NCBI RefSeq assembly: GCF_900109495.1
Contig: NZ_FOAA01000019.1
Location: 1 to 64,000 of the forward strand
Direction of reading: 5' to 3'
DNA from: Ectothiorhodospira marina
GTDB taxonomy: Bacteria > Pseudomonadota > Gammaproteobacteria > Ectothiorhodospirales > Ectothiorhodospiraceae
Length of the DNA stretch: 64,000 nucleotides
Shown here: in pieces, positions 1 to 9,700 of the stretch
How positions within the stretch are numbered: position 1 is the stretch's first letter
How the letters are laid out: each line of letters opens with the position of its first letter
The notes under the pieces: generated by a model
Told to the model about the DNA's origin: nothing
Databases searched by the model: none
The model's input: only the letters and a program-made list of their open reading frames with translations
Position numbers and translations under genes: made by a program

Positions 1-1
1 C

Positions 2-52
2 CCGATGAAGCAGGAACCCACCGAAGCGACTCAAATCGCATCAGCGAATTGA
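2..52 (+). pseudogene. tnpB: 3' end of tnpB (IS200/IS605 OrfB family), cut by window start
   Basis: Only the last 16 codons before a TGA are visible. They include the sequence MKQEPTEAT, which I recognise as the usual C-terminal tail of IS605-family TnpB proteins. TnpB is the RNA-guided nuclease that accompanies these elements. The tail is followed directly by the hairpin expected at the element's right end, which supports the call. Whether the rest of the gene is intact lies outside the window. The peptide is short, so the call rests on this motif plus the hairpin rather than on any domain. Confidence 0.6.
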
Positions 53-95
53 GCGCCGTAGGAATCTCCGGCCTTCAGGCCGGAGAGGATGTCAA
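53..95 (+). mobile_element. right end of an IS200/IS605-type element with terminal hairpin
   Basis: A perfect 9-bp stem (65-73 with 78-86) and a TTCA loop are followed by GAGGATGTCAA. This is the familiar 3' end of IS605/TnpB elements, and TCAA at 92-95 matches the right cleavage motif known for IS608-like transposons. In this family the segment also forms the 3' scaffold of the omega RNA that guides TnpB, so the guide would be read from the flanking bases starting at 96. The left end is outside the window. Confidence 0.6.
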
Positions 96-485
96 GATTG
101 GCGTTATTGGCTGGTTGGCCGGGTTGTCACCGGAGAGAACGGGAACCTTGGTCTCTTTGGCGTAGGCCGCCGCTTTGGCGATAAATGGGACGGCTCCGGT
201 TCTGAAATTAATCTCGTTGCGGTGTTTCACGATAGCGAATTTGCCAATAAAGATTTCGGTATCACCGCACAGCAATCGGCTGCGTCTGGCTTGAATGAAA
301 CTAGAATGAGCAGTGGATTTCGCTCACTTGGTATCAATTACAATTATCGCCATATTCTTAACAGAAATTGGCAGGTTTTCGGCGAGGCGCTCTATGAGCA
401 TTATAGTAGCGATGTTCGAGCTAGCCCAATTGCTCGCAGCAACTATGAAGCCGAAGTCGGCGTCGGGTTCATTTACGTATTCTAG
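96..485 (+). pseudogene. mipA: MipA/OmpV-family outer-membrane protein, 5'-truncated by the IS end
   Basis: The frame ending with TAG at 483-485 encodes beta-strand-like sequence typical of the MipA/OmpV barrel, including a GITAQQSAASGL segment (family form: GVTPAQSA.SGL), and it ends in a terminal Phe as outer-membrane barrels do. Roughly the last 125 residues remain, against about 250 for a whole protein. Homology runs back to about base 100, where the IS right end begins, so the element probably interrupted the gene. An ATG at 222 opens an 87-codon piece but is not a credible native start. It is probably non-functional unless the 5' half survives upstream of the element. Confidence 0.6.
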
Positions 486-491
486 ATTGAT

Positions 492-626
492 TCACCTGGT
501 ATGGCTGTCTCGCTCCTCACCCAGCCAGCGCTCGATGCGCAAAGCCATCTTTGGTGAAATACCCGCGTGACCGTGAAGCACACGGGACAGTTTGGCAGCA
601 TGCCGCTCTGGATACCGTCCTTGGAC
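492..626 (-). pseudogene. HigA/VapI-type antitoxin fragment
   Basis: The minus strand encodes AAKLSRVLHGHAGISPKMAL followed by RIERWLG and soon a TGA (492-494). This is the helix-turn-helix core of XRE antitoxins of the HigA/VapI group (family form: LSRVLNG...ISPEMALRLE). The N-terminal part is missing: an in-frame TAG lies at 627-629. The usual C-terminal tail is replaced by a few residues. It is a remnant of a toxin-antitoxin locus with no toxin gene next to it. Confidence 0.55.
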
Positions 627-813
627 CTATGGTGATCCGAACTACTACTCGCGTGCTGGCTTTTCACCCATCACCGAGGCGTTGGCTCCGGCGCCCTTCA
701 AATTGAAGCAACCCGAAGGCTGGCTGGGACAACCCCTGGCGGGTGGGAAGATGATGCCTCTCAAGGAGGCATCGCACTGTATCCCGGCGCTCAATGATCC
801 TGTCTTCTGGTAG
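622..813 (+). pseudogene. GNAT N-acetyltransferase C-terminal fragment
   Basis: The frame ending at 813 encodes GDPNYYSRAGFSP, the hallmark of GNAT acetyltransferases (GDP.YY.RFGF), and closes with PALNDPVFW, a common C-terminus in that family. Only about 63 residues remain, so the N-terminal half with most of the acetyl-CoA fold is gone. An ATG at 592 precedes it in frame but lies inside the antitoxin remnant. The fragment abuts that remnant at about 622-626, so this is a recombination scar rather than a working gene. Confidence 0.55.
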
Positions 814-959
814 GCGGGCATGGCCCTTGATCACCCAATCGGGTTTTCTGAAAAACCTTCATCGTGCGTGGCCTTCTATTACCAACTTTGATGCGATAGG
901 CTGGCCGGTCGCCACGACCGCCCAGTGCGGTCAGCTCATCGTAAACGGAACCGCAGCAC

Positions 960-3383
960 ATGATCCTCACCCTCAACCAGCTTGAGCGGCACCTGTTCAA
1001 GGCCGCCGACATCCTGCGTGGGCGCATGGACGCCTCCGAGTTCAAGGAGTACATCTTTGGCATGCTCTTCCTGAAGCGCTGCTCGGATGTCTTCGAGCAG
1101 CGCCGGGAGGAGGTGCGTGACCAGCTCAGGCAGGCGGGAGCAGGCGAGGCCGATATCCTTCAGCAGATGGAGGCCCCCGACTGGTACCGGGCCACCTTCT
1201 ATGTGCCGCTCCAGTCCCGCTGGTCGCACTTGCTGAACGAGGCCCACCAGGGTGTGGGCAGCGCGCTCAACAAGGCGCTGGCCGGCCTGGAGGAGCACAA
1301 CCCCAGCCTGGCCGGGGTGCTGGAGCACATCGACTTCACCCGCAAGGTGGGCTCCACCACCCTGCCGGACAAGAAGCTCCGGGACCTGATCGTTCACTTC
1401 AGCGAATACCGCCTGCGCAACGAGGACTTCGAGTTCCCCGACCTGCTCGGCGCCGCCTACGAGTATCTGATCCGCGACTTCGCCGATTCCGCCGGCAAGA
1501 AGGGCGGCGAGTTCTACACCCCGCGCCCGGTGGTCCGCATGATGGTGCGGCTGATGAACCCCCAGGAGGGGCACAGCGTGTACGACCCCTGCATGGGGTC
1601 CGGGGGTATGCTGATCCTCGCCAAGGAATATCTGGAAGAGCAGGGCGGCAATCCGCGCCTTCTCAACCTGTTCGGCCAAGAGGCCTCCGGCTCGGTCTGG
1701 GCCATCGCCAAGATGAACATGCTGCTGCACGGCGTGAATAGCGCCGACCTGCGCAACGACGACACCCTCACCGACCCACAGCATGTGGAGGGCGGCGAAC
1801 TCAAGCGTTTCGACCGCATCCTCACCAATCCGCCGTTCTCCATCGGCTACACCCCCAGCCCGCACTTCCCCGAGCGCTTCCACTACGGCAGCGTGCCGGA
1901 GGGGGCCAAGAAGGCCGACCTGATGTTCCTGCAGCACATGGTGGCCTGCCTCAAGTCCGATGGCCGCCTGGCCACCGTCATGCCCCACGGCGTGCTGTTC
2001 CGGGGTGGTGACGAGAAGCGCATCCGCGCCGGTCTGCTGGAGGATGATCTGGTGGAGGCGGTGATCGGCCTGGCACCCAATCTCTTTTACGGCACCGGCA
2101 TCCCCGCCAGCATCCTGGTGCTGCGGGCCAAGGGGGCCAAGCCCGACGAACGCCAGGGCCGGGTGCTGTTCATCAACGCCGACCGGGAATTCTTTGAAGG
2201 CCGCGCCCAGAACCATCTGCTGCCGGAGCATATCGAGAAGATCGCCAGCACCTATGACGCCTTCGAGGATGTGCCCGGCTTCGCCCGGGTGGTGCTGGTT
2301 TCGGAGTTGCGGGACAACGACTACAACCTCAACATCCGCCGCTACGCCGACAACACCCCGCCGCCGGAGCCGCAGGATGTCCGCGCCCACCTGAAGGGTG
2401 GCGTACCGGTGGCCGAGATCGACGCCAAGCGCCCGCTGTTTGATGCCCAGGGCCTCGACCCCCTGGGGCTATTCACGCCCAGGGTAGATGACCCTGACTA
2501 CGTGGATTTTACCGGGCATCTGACCGAGAAACGCGACCTCAAACCCGCCGTCGAGGCGGATGCCGGTCTCATCGCCAAGGAGGCCCGGGTGATGGCCGCC
2601 TTCGAGCGCTGGTGGACCGAGCACGGTGGCAGCATCACCGGCCTGTCCGGCAATGGGGGCCGCCTCACCCAACTGCGCGACGAACTGCTGGGCAGCTTCT
2701 CGGCGGCCCTGGAACCCACTGCCATGCTGGACCGTTTCGCAGTACGAGGCATCATTGCCGGCTTCTGGTTCGACAACAAGAACGAGTTCCGCACCCTGCA
2801 GGCCCGCGGCTGCCTGGGCGTGGTGGACGCCTGGCGCACCGCCATCGTGAGCCTTTTGGAAGACGAGCAGAGCAAGGCCAATCCCCTCGACCACCGTCTG
2901 GTCCACTTTCTGATGGAGGACTATGTGGCGGAACTGGAAGAGCTGGCCACCCGCAAGGCGGAACTGGAAGCCCTCATCAAGGCCGCCAAGGCCAAGCCCG
3001 ACGGTGATGACGGCGACGAGACGGAATCCGAAAGCAGTGAGGACGACGATGCCCCGACGCCGGAGCAGATCAAGACCTGGAAGAGCGAGCGCACCCAGGT
3101 CAGGAAGCAGCACAAGGCCAAGGTCGCCAGCTTCGAGGCACACCTGAACGCCGCCGTGGACGCCCTGGACGAGCCGGCCGCCGCCGAACTGGTGGGCACC
3201 ATCCTGCACAACGACCTCAAGGGCATCCTGGAGCGCTACATCCGCCAGCAGCGCCAGCAGGTGATCGCGGCGTTCGAGACCTGGTGGGACAAGTATCGGG
3301 TGACGCTGGGGGAGATTGAGGCCGAGCGGGATGCGGCTGCGAGGGCGTTGCGGGGGTATTTGGAGGGGTTGGGGTATGTGTGA
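960..3383 (+). CDS. hsdM: type I restriction-modification system, DNA methyltransferase (M) subunit
   Basis: The product is an N6-adenine methyltransferase that acts with HsdS to methylate, and with HsdR to restrict, a bipartite site. The N-terminal HsdM helical domain starts at [17 protein letters not shown]. The SAM-binding motif DPCMGSGG lies near residue 208 and the catalytic NPPF at 290-293. At 807 residues it is longer than classical HsdM (about 500-550). The extra C-terminal part (about 500-807) holds an acidic stretch ([17 protein letters not shown]) inside predicted coiled coil and ends in a helix bundle. The stop overlaps the hsdS start by 8 bases, so the two genes are translationally coupled. 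No closer promoter than the decayed region upstream is evident. Confidence 0.95.
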   Translation: MILTLNQLERHLFKAADILRGRMDASEFKEYIFGMLFLKRCSDVFEQRREEVRDQLRQAGAGEADILQQMEAPDWYRATFYVPLQSRWSHLLNEAHQGVGSALNKALAGLEEHNPSLAGVLEHIDFTRKVGSTTLPDKKLRDLIVHFSEYRLRNEDFEFPDLLGAAYEYLIRDFADSAGKKGGEFYTPRPVVRMMVRLMNPQEGHSVYDPCMGSGGMLILAKEYLEEQGGNPRLLNLFGQEASGSVWAIAKMNMLLHGVNSADLRNDDTLTDPQHVEGGELKRFDRILTNPPFSIGYTPSPHFPERFHYGSVPEGAKKADLMFLQHMVACLKSDGRLATVMPHGVLFRGGDEKRIRAGLLEDDLVEAVIGLAPNLFYGTGIPASILVLRAKGAKPDERQGRVLFINADREFFEGRAQNHLLPEHIEKIASTYDAFEDVPGFARVVLVSELRDNDYNLNIRRYADNTPPPEPQDVRAHLKGGVPVAEIDAKRPLFDAQGLDPLGLFTPRVDDPDYVDFTGHLTEKRDLKPAVEADAGLIAKEARVMAAFERWWTEHGGSITGLSGNGGRLTQLRDELLGSFSAALEPTAMLDRFAVRGIIAGFWFDNKNEFRTLQARGCLGVVDAWRTAIVSLLEDEQSKANPLDHRLVHFLMEDYVAELEELATRKAELEALIKAAKAKPDGDDGDETESESSEDDDAPTPEQIKTWKSERTQVRKQHKAKVASFEAHLNAAVDALDEPAAAELVGTILHNDLKGILERYIRQQRQQVIAAFETWWDKYRVTLGEIEAERDAAARALRGYLEGLGYV

Positions 3384-4665
3384 GTGGAAATCAATCCAAC
3401 TTGGCGATCACGCCGAGATCCTTTCTGGCTTCCCTTTCCCATCGGAGGGTTTTTCGCAGGAAGAAGGGGTGCCCCTAATCAGAATCAGGGATCTCCTTGC
3501 CGGTGAGGTGGAAACCTATTTTATCGGACCTTATCCCGATGAGTTTGTCATCGATGATGGTGACACCCTTATAGGGATGGATGGCGATTTCAATATCGTT
3601 CGCTGGGCTAAAGGGAAAGCACTCCTTAACCAGCGGGTATGTAAAGTTTTTGCCTCGACCATCGAACTAGATGATGGATACCTGTTCTGGCTCCTCGCAA
3701 CCGAGCTTCAGAACATTCACCAGAAAACTCCCCAAACGACTGTCAGGCACTTGTCAGTTAGGGACCTGACCCAGCTTCGCCTTGAAGCCCCCCCGGTTAA
3801 TGAGCAACGTCTCATCGCCCGTATCCTCGACACCCTCGACACCCAAATCCAGAAAACCGAGGCGCTGATTGCCAAGCTGGAGAAGGTCAAGGAGGGCCTG
3901 CTCCACGACCTTTTGACTCGCGGCATCGACGAGAACGGCCAGCTCCGCCCCAGCCCCGAGCAGGCGCCGGAGCTTTACAAGGATTCGCCGCTGGGGTTGA
4001 TTCCGAGGGAGTGGAAAGTTGATTCGCTTAAAAGCAAAAGTGAAAGTGGCACTCCTTATCTTCGAACTGGCCCATTTGGCTCCTCGCTAAAAGGGGAGCA
4101 CTGGAAAAAGCAAGGCCACCCCGTCATAACGATAGGTTCCTTGGGTAAGGGCCAATTCATAAAAGAAGAGCTTTTATATGTTGACAGTCGAGACGCTCAA
4201 CGACTTATCGATTTCCAGTTGAGCCATGGCGATATCGTTTTTTCCCGCGTTGCTGATGTTGGGCGATCAGTAGTTGTTACAGAGAACGAAGACGGATGGA
4301 TAATGTCATCCAATCTAATGAGAATATGTCTTGATAAAGAGGCTGCCAAGCCTGAATTTTTGCAAGCTCAGCTAGGCTCATTCTTCATAAAAAATCAAAT
4401 CATAAGAAAAGTTAACTCCGGTGGGCGTGACGTGGCTAATAGCGAGATAATTTCTCAGCTACTTTTTTTCTGGCCTTCACAAGAAGAGCAAATAAGAATT
4501 TGCAACCGAGTAAATGCCTTATCTGATGTGTTGGACACAAGAGCTCAGGAGCTCAGAGCACTTCTGCAGATTAAGGCTGGCCTCATGAACGACCTCCTCA
4601 CCGGCCGCGTCCGCGTCATCTCGCTGCTCGACCAGGCCCAAGCCCAGGCCACCACCCCGGCATAG
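3376..4665 (+). CDS. hsdS: type I restriction-modification system, specificity (S) subunit
   Basis: HsdS recognises the DNA target and bridges two HsdM subunits. The chosen ATG at 3376 overlaps the hsdM stop and is preceded by GGAGG at 3362-3366; a longer in-frame ORF opening at 3316 lies within hsdM and is less likely. The 429-residue protein has the standard plan: TRD1 (about 1-140), a conserved central helical spacer with [23 protein letters not shown]2 (about 215-370), and a distal helical repeat ending in LLTGRVRV. The TRD2 coding stretch (about 4015-4570) is visibly richer in A and T than its surroundings, as expected if the specificity half was exchanged by recombination. Confidence 0.93.
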   Translation: MCEWKSIQLGDHAEILSGFPFPSEGFSQEEGVPLIRIRDLLAGEVETYFIGPYPDEFVIDDGDTLIGMDGDFNIVRWAKGKALLNQRVCKVFASTIELDDGYLFWLLATELQNIHQKTPQTTVRHLSVRDLTQLRLEAPPVNEQRLIARILDTLDTQIQKTEALIAKLEKVKEGLLHDLLTRGIDENGQLRPSPEQAPELYKDSPLGLIPREWKVDSLKSKSESGTPYLRTGPFGSSLKGEHWKKQGHPVITIGSLGKGQFIKEELLYVDSRDAQRLIDFQLSHGDIVFSRVADVGRSVVVTENEDGWIMSSNLMRICLDKEAAKPEFLQAQLGSFFIKNQIIRKVNSGGRDVANSEIISQLLFFWPSQEEQIRICNRVNALSDVLDTRAQELRALLQIKAGLMNDLLTGRVRVISLLDQAQAQATTPA

Positions 4666-4712
4666 ACCGGGGCTTCCATAACATCAGGATTACATCATTC
4701 AGGGAACCCTCC

Positions 4713-4808
4713 ATGACCACCTTCGACAGCACCAAGCGTTCTCTCCCGGAACTGCTCAAGGACATCACCACCGGCAAGATCCAGCTCCCCGATTTCCAGC
4801 GCGGTTGA
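4713..4808 (+). pseudogene. DUF262 (GmrSD-type) N-terminal stub
   Basis: This 31-codon reading frame begins MTTFDSTKRSLPELL and runs to LPDFQRG before a TGA. That is the start of DUF262/ParB-like proteins of the GmrS/GmrD type IV restriction family, where (L/V)P.FQR.(Y/W) opens the nuclease-like domain. Whole proteins run to several hundred residues, so everything past the motif is lost. The break falls in an inverted repeat, GGTTGA(TCG)TCAACC at 4803-4817. The stub sits 47 bp after hsdS, where accessory nucleases often occur, so it looks like a deleted or replaced cargo gene. Confidence 0.6.
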
Positions 4809-4893
4809 TCGTCAACCCCCGCATGACACTTGGCCGACGAGGGGGGTATCATGAACGGACAGATCCAAACCACAGAGACAGGGAAGGCAATTC

Positions 4894-5481
4894 ATGAACG
4901 TATCGATCCCCGACTGGACGGCGGAAGGGGTTTTGCCGCCGGTGGATGCTGGCGATCCGACTTCCTTGAATCGCTCACCTTATCATGTGTCGCTGCTCGA
5001 TCTCGTGGAGCATTTCGGTACATCAAAAGAGCGTATCAGGATACTGGACGGCTTCCTTCGCTACCGGAGTGGCCTGCATGAGGCAGGATTGATACAAGGG
5101 TTCCAGTGGCTGGATGGGAGCTATATGGAGCACGTCGAAGCGATAGAAAAACGATCGCCGAATGATATCGATGTGGTCAGTTTCATTGAGTTCCCGTCAG
5201 GGATGAGCGAGATGGAAATCAAGACCCATTATTCCGATATCATAGGGCTCACCAGAAACAGCAGGACGTTGATCAAAAGACAATTGATGGTAGACGCCTT
5301 CATGGTTCCGCTCAATAGGGCGTCCAGCGTTGATTTGGTGGCATTGAGCACCTACTGGTACGGCGTCTGGTCTCATCGAAGAGACAGAGCATGGAAGGGA
5401 TTCATTCAGGTGTCTCTGATGCCGGATCATGCAGCAAGGGCGCGTCTTGACTCCCTTATGGGTCAGGAGGAAAACGTATGA
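4894..5481 (+). CDS. DUF6932-like protein, possible nucleotidyltransferase fold
   Basis: The 195-residue product has the look of the DUF6932 family: an opening GVLPP(V/I) motif, a RSPYHVSL segment, then FQWLDGSYMEHVE followed by NDIDVVSF. A GS motif followed by a spaced D-x-D resembles the active site of minimal nucleotidyltransferases (about residues 73-92). This functional reading is inference; no activity is known to me. The start has GGGAAGG at 4881-4887. The stop overlaps the next start (ATGA), so the two proteins are likely made together in fixed ratio. The pair lies between hsdS and hsdR, a typical place for defence or addiction cargo. Confidence 0.7.
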   Translation: MNVSIPDWTAEGVLPPVDAGDPTSLNRSPYHVSLLDLVEHFGTSKERIRILDGFLRYRSGLHEAGLIQGFQWLDGSYMEHVEAIEKRSPNDIDVVSFIEFPSGMSEMEIKTHYSDIIGLTRNSRTLIKRQLMVDAFMVPLNRASSVDLVALSTYWYGVWSHRRDRAWKGFIQVSLMPDHAARARLDSLMGQEENV

Positions 5482-6413
5482 ATCAGCAGGAGTATATTGA
5501 CCTTCAAGCCGAGTGCAATACGCTCAGGGGTATGTTGGCTGGAATCCCTGAAGACCGGGTACTTTCCAGAGCCAGCCTGGAGCTTCGGCTTGAAGAACTC
5601 GAAGAAAGATTAGCGGACTCTTCTGCTCTGGAACAAGAGCCCGTTAAGGCAGTGCTGACATTCAGCGGCCGTCCGGTGTCGGGTTCTAAGGGGGTTCTGG
5701 CTGCCTTCGCTGCCAAGGCACTGTCTGCTTTTTCGGAAGCCATCACCGCTGTCGGCGCCTCCCATCACGCCATATTGGCACCGACAGGACCTGTGCCTAA
5801 TCGCGATCAGTATCAGATGATGATCACCGGTACTGCTCGCGGCTCATTCGGCTTTCAGCTTCAGGAATCGTCGGCACAACTGGAGTTTTATCAGGACAGC
5901 ACTGTAGCCAAGGCACTGGAAGCAACCCGCAGCTTGCTTGATGGAAGTATTGGCGTTGATGATGAGCAACTCGCTGAAGCAGCCGCTGATATGGATCAGC
6001 GTGCCCTGGACAAGATCCGAGGCTTTGTCAGCATCCTGAATGACCATGATGCCACCTGCTCCTTGATGCATGCAGACAAGTCATTTAGTTTCAGGAACTC
6101 GGGGCAAGTCCGGCGCAGCCTGGAGCGACTGAGCCAGGAGTATCTTTCCGAAAACGAACAGGCTCTTTTGATCAGATTCGGTGGTGCTTTGCCTCATAAG
6201 GGAAGTTGCGAATTTCAGATCGAAGACAGCAAGGAGTGGCTGACGGCAAAGATTGGCCCAGGTGTTGAAAACCCGGACGCCATCAACGACCACCGTAATG
6301 AAATGGTCGAGGCAAAGATGCTGATCACCCAGGCCGGACGGGGCAGGCCCCGCTACAAGCTTCTGGAGCTACCTCGTTGGGCAACGGGTGATCCGAAGGT
6401 GGCTGAACCGTAA
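5478..6413 (+). CDS. hypothetical protein coupled to the DUF6932-like gene
   Basis: I do not recognise this 311-residue protein. Residues about 1-50 look like a charged coiled coil (ASLELRLEELEERLADSS). A mixed alpha/beta body follows, with a Gly/Ala-rich stretch near 70-95. The C-terminus is basic (GRGRPRYKLLELPRW). There is no signal peptide, membrane segment or obvious catalytic motif. The ATGA overlap with the upstream gene and the shared base composition say the two work as a unit. By position it could be the partner or antidote of a nucleotidyltransferase-like toxin, or a target sensor, but this is only inference. Confidence 0.6.
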   Translation: MNQQEYIDLQAECNTLRGMLAGIPEDRVLSRASLELRLEELEERLADSSALEQEPVKAVLTFSGRPVSGSKGVLAAFAAKALSAFSEAITAVGASHHAILAPTGPVPNRDQYQMMITGTARGSFGFQLQESSAQLEFYQDSTVAKALEATRSLLDGSIGVDDEQLAEAAADMDQRALDKIRGFVSILNDHDATCSLMHADKSFSFRNSGQVRRSLERLSQEYLSENEQALLIRFGGALPHKGSCEFQIEDSKEWLTAKIGPGVENPDAINDHRNEMVEAKMLITQAGRGRPRYKLLELPRWATGDPKVAEP

Positions 6414-6475
6414 GGCAGGTTCATCACACTTTGGAGCTACGGCTTAGCACTTCTGCAAGCCGATGGTGGAGCGGG

Positions 6476-6640
6476 TCAGGCAAGCGGTAGGGACTTGAAT
6501 CGGGACTTGCCGGAGCGCAGCCTGGTTTCGATGCTGCGGCTGGCCTCGCCGGTCTCCACGGCGGTGGAGGAGGCAACGCTCTTCAGGAGGGCGTCACGGC
6601 TCACAATGCGGCGCTTCTTGGGGGAGCGGGATGTGATCAT
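6476..6640 (-). CDS. small basic hypothetical protein (54 aa)
   Basis: A 54-codon reverse-strand ORF begins MITSRSPKKRRIVSRDALLK and ends SLPLA. An AGGAGAG ribosome site is placed about 8 bases before the ATG (complement of 6648-6653), which is what makes me accept such a short gene. The protein is rich in Lys/Arg/Ser and has no membrane segment. It lies antisense between the DUF6932 pair and hsdR, so its promoter region overlaps that of hsdR. It could be a small regulator or an antitoxin-like protein; nothing in the sequence decides this. Confidence 0.5.
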   Translation of the reverse strand: MITSRSPKKRRIVSRDALLKSVASSTAVETGEASRSIETRLRSGKSRFKSLPLA

Positions 6641-6729
6641 GTCAGTCTCTCCTGGCTGGTATGCTCATTTTACGCGCATACCGCGCCCCCTGCATCAAAA
6701 ACCCTACAGCAGCACGGAGCAGCCACGGC

Positions 6730-9700
6730 ATGGCAGGTCCCGAATATACGGATGTCGAAAAGCCCTTCATCGACCAGCTGGTGGGGCAGGGCTGGGCGTT
6801 TCTGGCCGGCTCGGTGGACGATCCCGCCGTGACCCACCGGGACAGCTTCGCCCAGGTGGTGATGGAGCCGCTGCTACGGGAGCAGTTGCGCGCCATCAAC
6901 CTGCGCGACGGCAAGCCCTGGCTCGATGAGGTGCGATTGGATCAGGCCGTGGCGGCCATCACCCGGCTCCCCGCCAGCAAGGTGCTGGAGGCCAATCAGC
7001 AGGCTACCGACCTGCTGCTCAATGGTCTGTCGGTGGAGGGCCTTGAAGGGTGGGACGGAGGCCGTGGCCAGACGCTGCGATACATCGACTGGGAGGAACC
7101 TGCCAACAACGTCTTCACCGTGGTCAACCAGTTCAAGGTGAAGTGCCCGCCCGGCCACGATGGCGCCAAGGGCCACGTGATCCCCGATCTGGTGCTGTTC
7201 GTCAACGGCATCCCGCTGGTGGTGGTGGAGTGCAAGAGTCGCAGCGCCCCGGAGGGCATGAGCCAGGCAGTGGATCAGTTGCGCCGCTACCATGATCAGC
7301 GCTGGCTGGACGGCGAGGTGGGCGAGCACGAGGGGGCACCGGCCCTGTTCGCCACCACCCAGTGCCTGGTGGCCAGCAACTTCGACGACGCCCGGGTGGG
7401 CACCGTCGGCGCCCGCTTTGCCCACTACCTGAGCTGGAAGACGGTGGCCCCCCGGCGCGAAGCCCACGTGGCCCTGGACCTGGGCGTGGCGGATCTTTCC
7501 GCCCAGCAACGCCTGATCGCCGGGATGCTGACCCGGGCCAACCTGCTGGACATCGTGCGCCATTACACCCTGTTCATGAACCTGGGCGGCCAGACCATCA
7601 AGCTGGTCTGCCGCTATCAGCAGTTCCGCGGCGTGACCCGGGCCGTGGAGCGGCTGAAACAGGGCAAGACCCGCCGAGAGGATGGCGAAGCGGATCGCCG
7701 TGGTGGCATCGTCTGGCATACCCAGGGCAGCGGCAAGAGCCTGTCCATGGTGTTTCTGGTCCGCAAGCTGCGTACCGACCCCGCCCTGCGACGCTTCAAG
7801 GTGGTGGTGATCACCGATCGCAAGGATTTGCAGACCCAGCTCTCCAACACCGCCCGACTCACCGGGGAGAGTGTGGAGAAGGCGCGCAACACCGCCGGGC
7901 TCAAGAAGTTGCTGGCCCGGGAGGGCCCCGGTCTGGTGTTCGGCACCATTCAGAAATACCGCGACCCGGATGCCGAAGGGGAGGGCGATGCCTATGAGAT
8001 CCCCGAGGGCCGGGGGCTGCACTGGGCGCACCGGGATGTGGCTGAACCACTCCCGGTGAGCGGCAGCCGCACCCCGAAGAAACCCACCCTGAGCGAGCCC
8101 TTCGAGGTGCTCAACACCAGCGAGGACATCCTGATCCTGGTGGACGAGGCCCACCGCACCCAGGCCGGCGACCTGCACGCCAACATGATGCGCGCCCTGC
8201 CCAACGCGGCCCGCATCGGTTTTACCGGCACGCCCATCATCATGGGCGACAAGAAGCGCACCCACGACATCTTCGGCGAGTACATCGACCGCTACACCAT
8301 CAAGGAGTCGGAGCAGGACGGCGCCACCGTGCCCATCCTCTATGAGGGGCGCACCGCCAAGGGGGCGATCAAGGACGGTGCCAGCCTGGATGGCCTGTTC
8401 GAGGACCTGTTCCGCAATCATAGCCCGGACGAGCTGGAGGCCATCAAGAAGAAGTACGCCACCAAAGGACAGATCTTTGAGGCGCCGCAACTGATCCAGG
8501 AAAAGGCCCAGGACATCCTGCGCCACTACGTGACCCATATCTTGCCCAACGGCTACAAGGCCCAGCTGGTGGCTTATAGCCGCCGCGCGGCATTGCGCTA
8601 CGTTGAGGTCCTGGAGGCAGCCCGCGCCGAGCTGCTGGAAGAGTCGCTGGCCCTCTCCCCCGAGGACAAGGCGCTGGATGATACCCAGCTGCTCACGCGG
8701 CCCCTGCGGGTGAAGGCGGCGATCCAGGCCTGGCGCTATCGTCAGGTGCTGCGCCAACTGGCGTTCGCCGTGGTGTTCAGCAGCGGCAACAACGATGATC
8801 CCACCTGGGCAAAGTGGAGCGACCGCGCCGCCGTCGACAGCCATATAGAGCGCTTCAAGAAGCCCCTGCCGCCGCTGGACGGCACGCCGCCCACCGATGC
8901 CTCCAAGCACGATCCGCTGGCCTTCCTGATCGTCAAGAGCATGCTGCTGACAGGCTTTGATGCCCCCATCGAGGGCGTGATGTACCTGGACCGGTCCCTG
9001 CGGGAGGCGGAGTTGCTGCAGGCCATTGCCCGGGTCAACCGCACCGGTCACGGCAAGACCCACGGCATCGTGGTGGACTATTTCGGCGTGGCCAACCACC
9101 TCAAGGAGGCCCTGGCCGCCTACAGCGAGGAGGATATCGAGGGCGCCCTGCAAAGCCTCAAGGACGAGATCCCCCTGCTGCGCGACCGCCATCTGCGGGT
9201 CATCGACGTGCTGCGCGGGCAGGGGGTGGATGACCTGGACGACACCGAGGAAGCCGTGCAGGCGCTGGCCGATGAGCGGGTGCGAGCCGAGTTCATGGTC
9301 AAGCTCAAGGCGTTCAATCGCGGCCTGGACGACGTGCTGCCGCGCCCCGAAGGGCTGGAGTTCGTCAACGACGCCAAGCGGCTCGCCTATATCCACGCCC
9401 TGGCCCGCAACCGTTACAAGGACACCCCGGAACTGGGTCAGGACATCGGCAACAAGGTGCGCAAGCTGATCGACGATTATGTGATCTCCCTGGGCATCGA
9501 CCCACGCATCCCGCCGGTACAACTCACCGATGCCGAGTTCGATGCGCACCTGGGCCGCCAGGTGGGGGATCGCGCCAAGGCCTCGGAGATGGAGCATGCG
9601 GTTCGCTCTCATGTACGCAAGCACTTGGACGAGGATCCGGTGAAGTATGGCCGTCTCAGCGAGCGCCTGGAGGAGCTGCTTCAGCAACTGGATGGCCAGT

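Noticed and set aside
936-2390. Reverse-strand ORF over hsdM
   Set aside because: Antisense shadow of the methyltransferase frame, without recognisable motifs.
4830-5081. Forward ORF starting before the DUF6932-like gene
   Set aside because: It overlaps that gene in another frame, and the DUF6932-like frame has the better ribosome site and family match.
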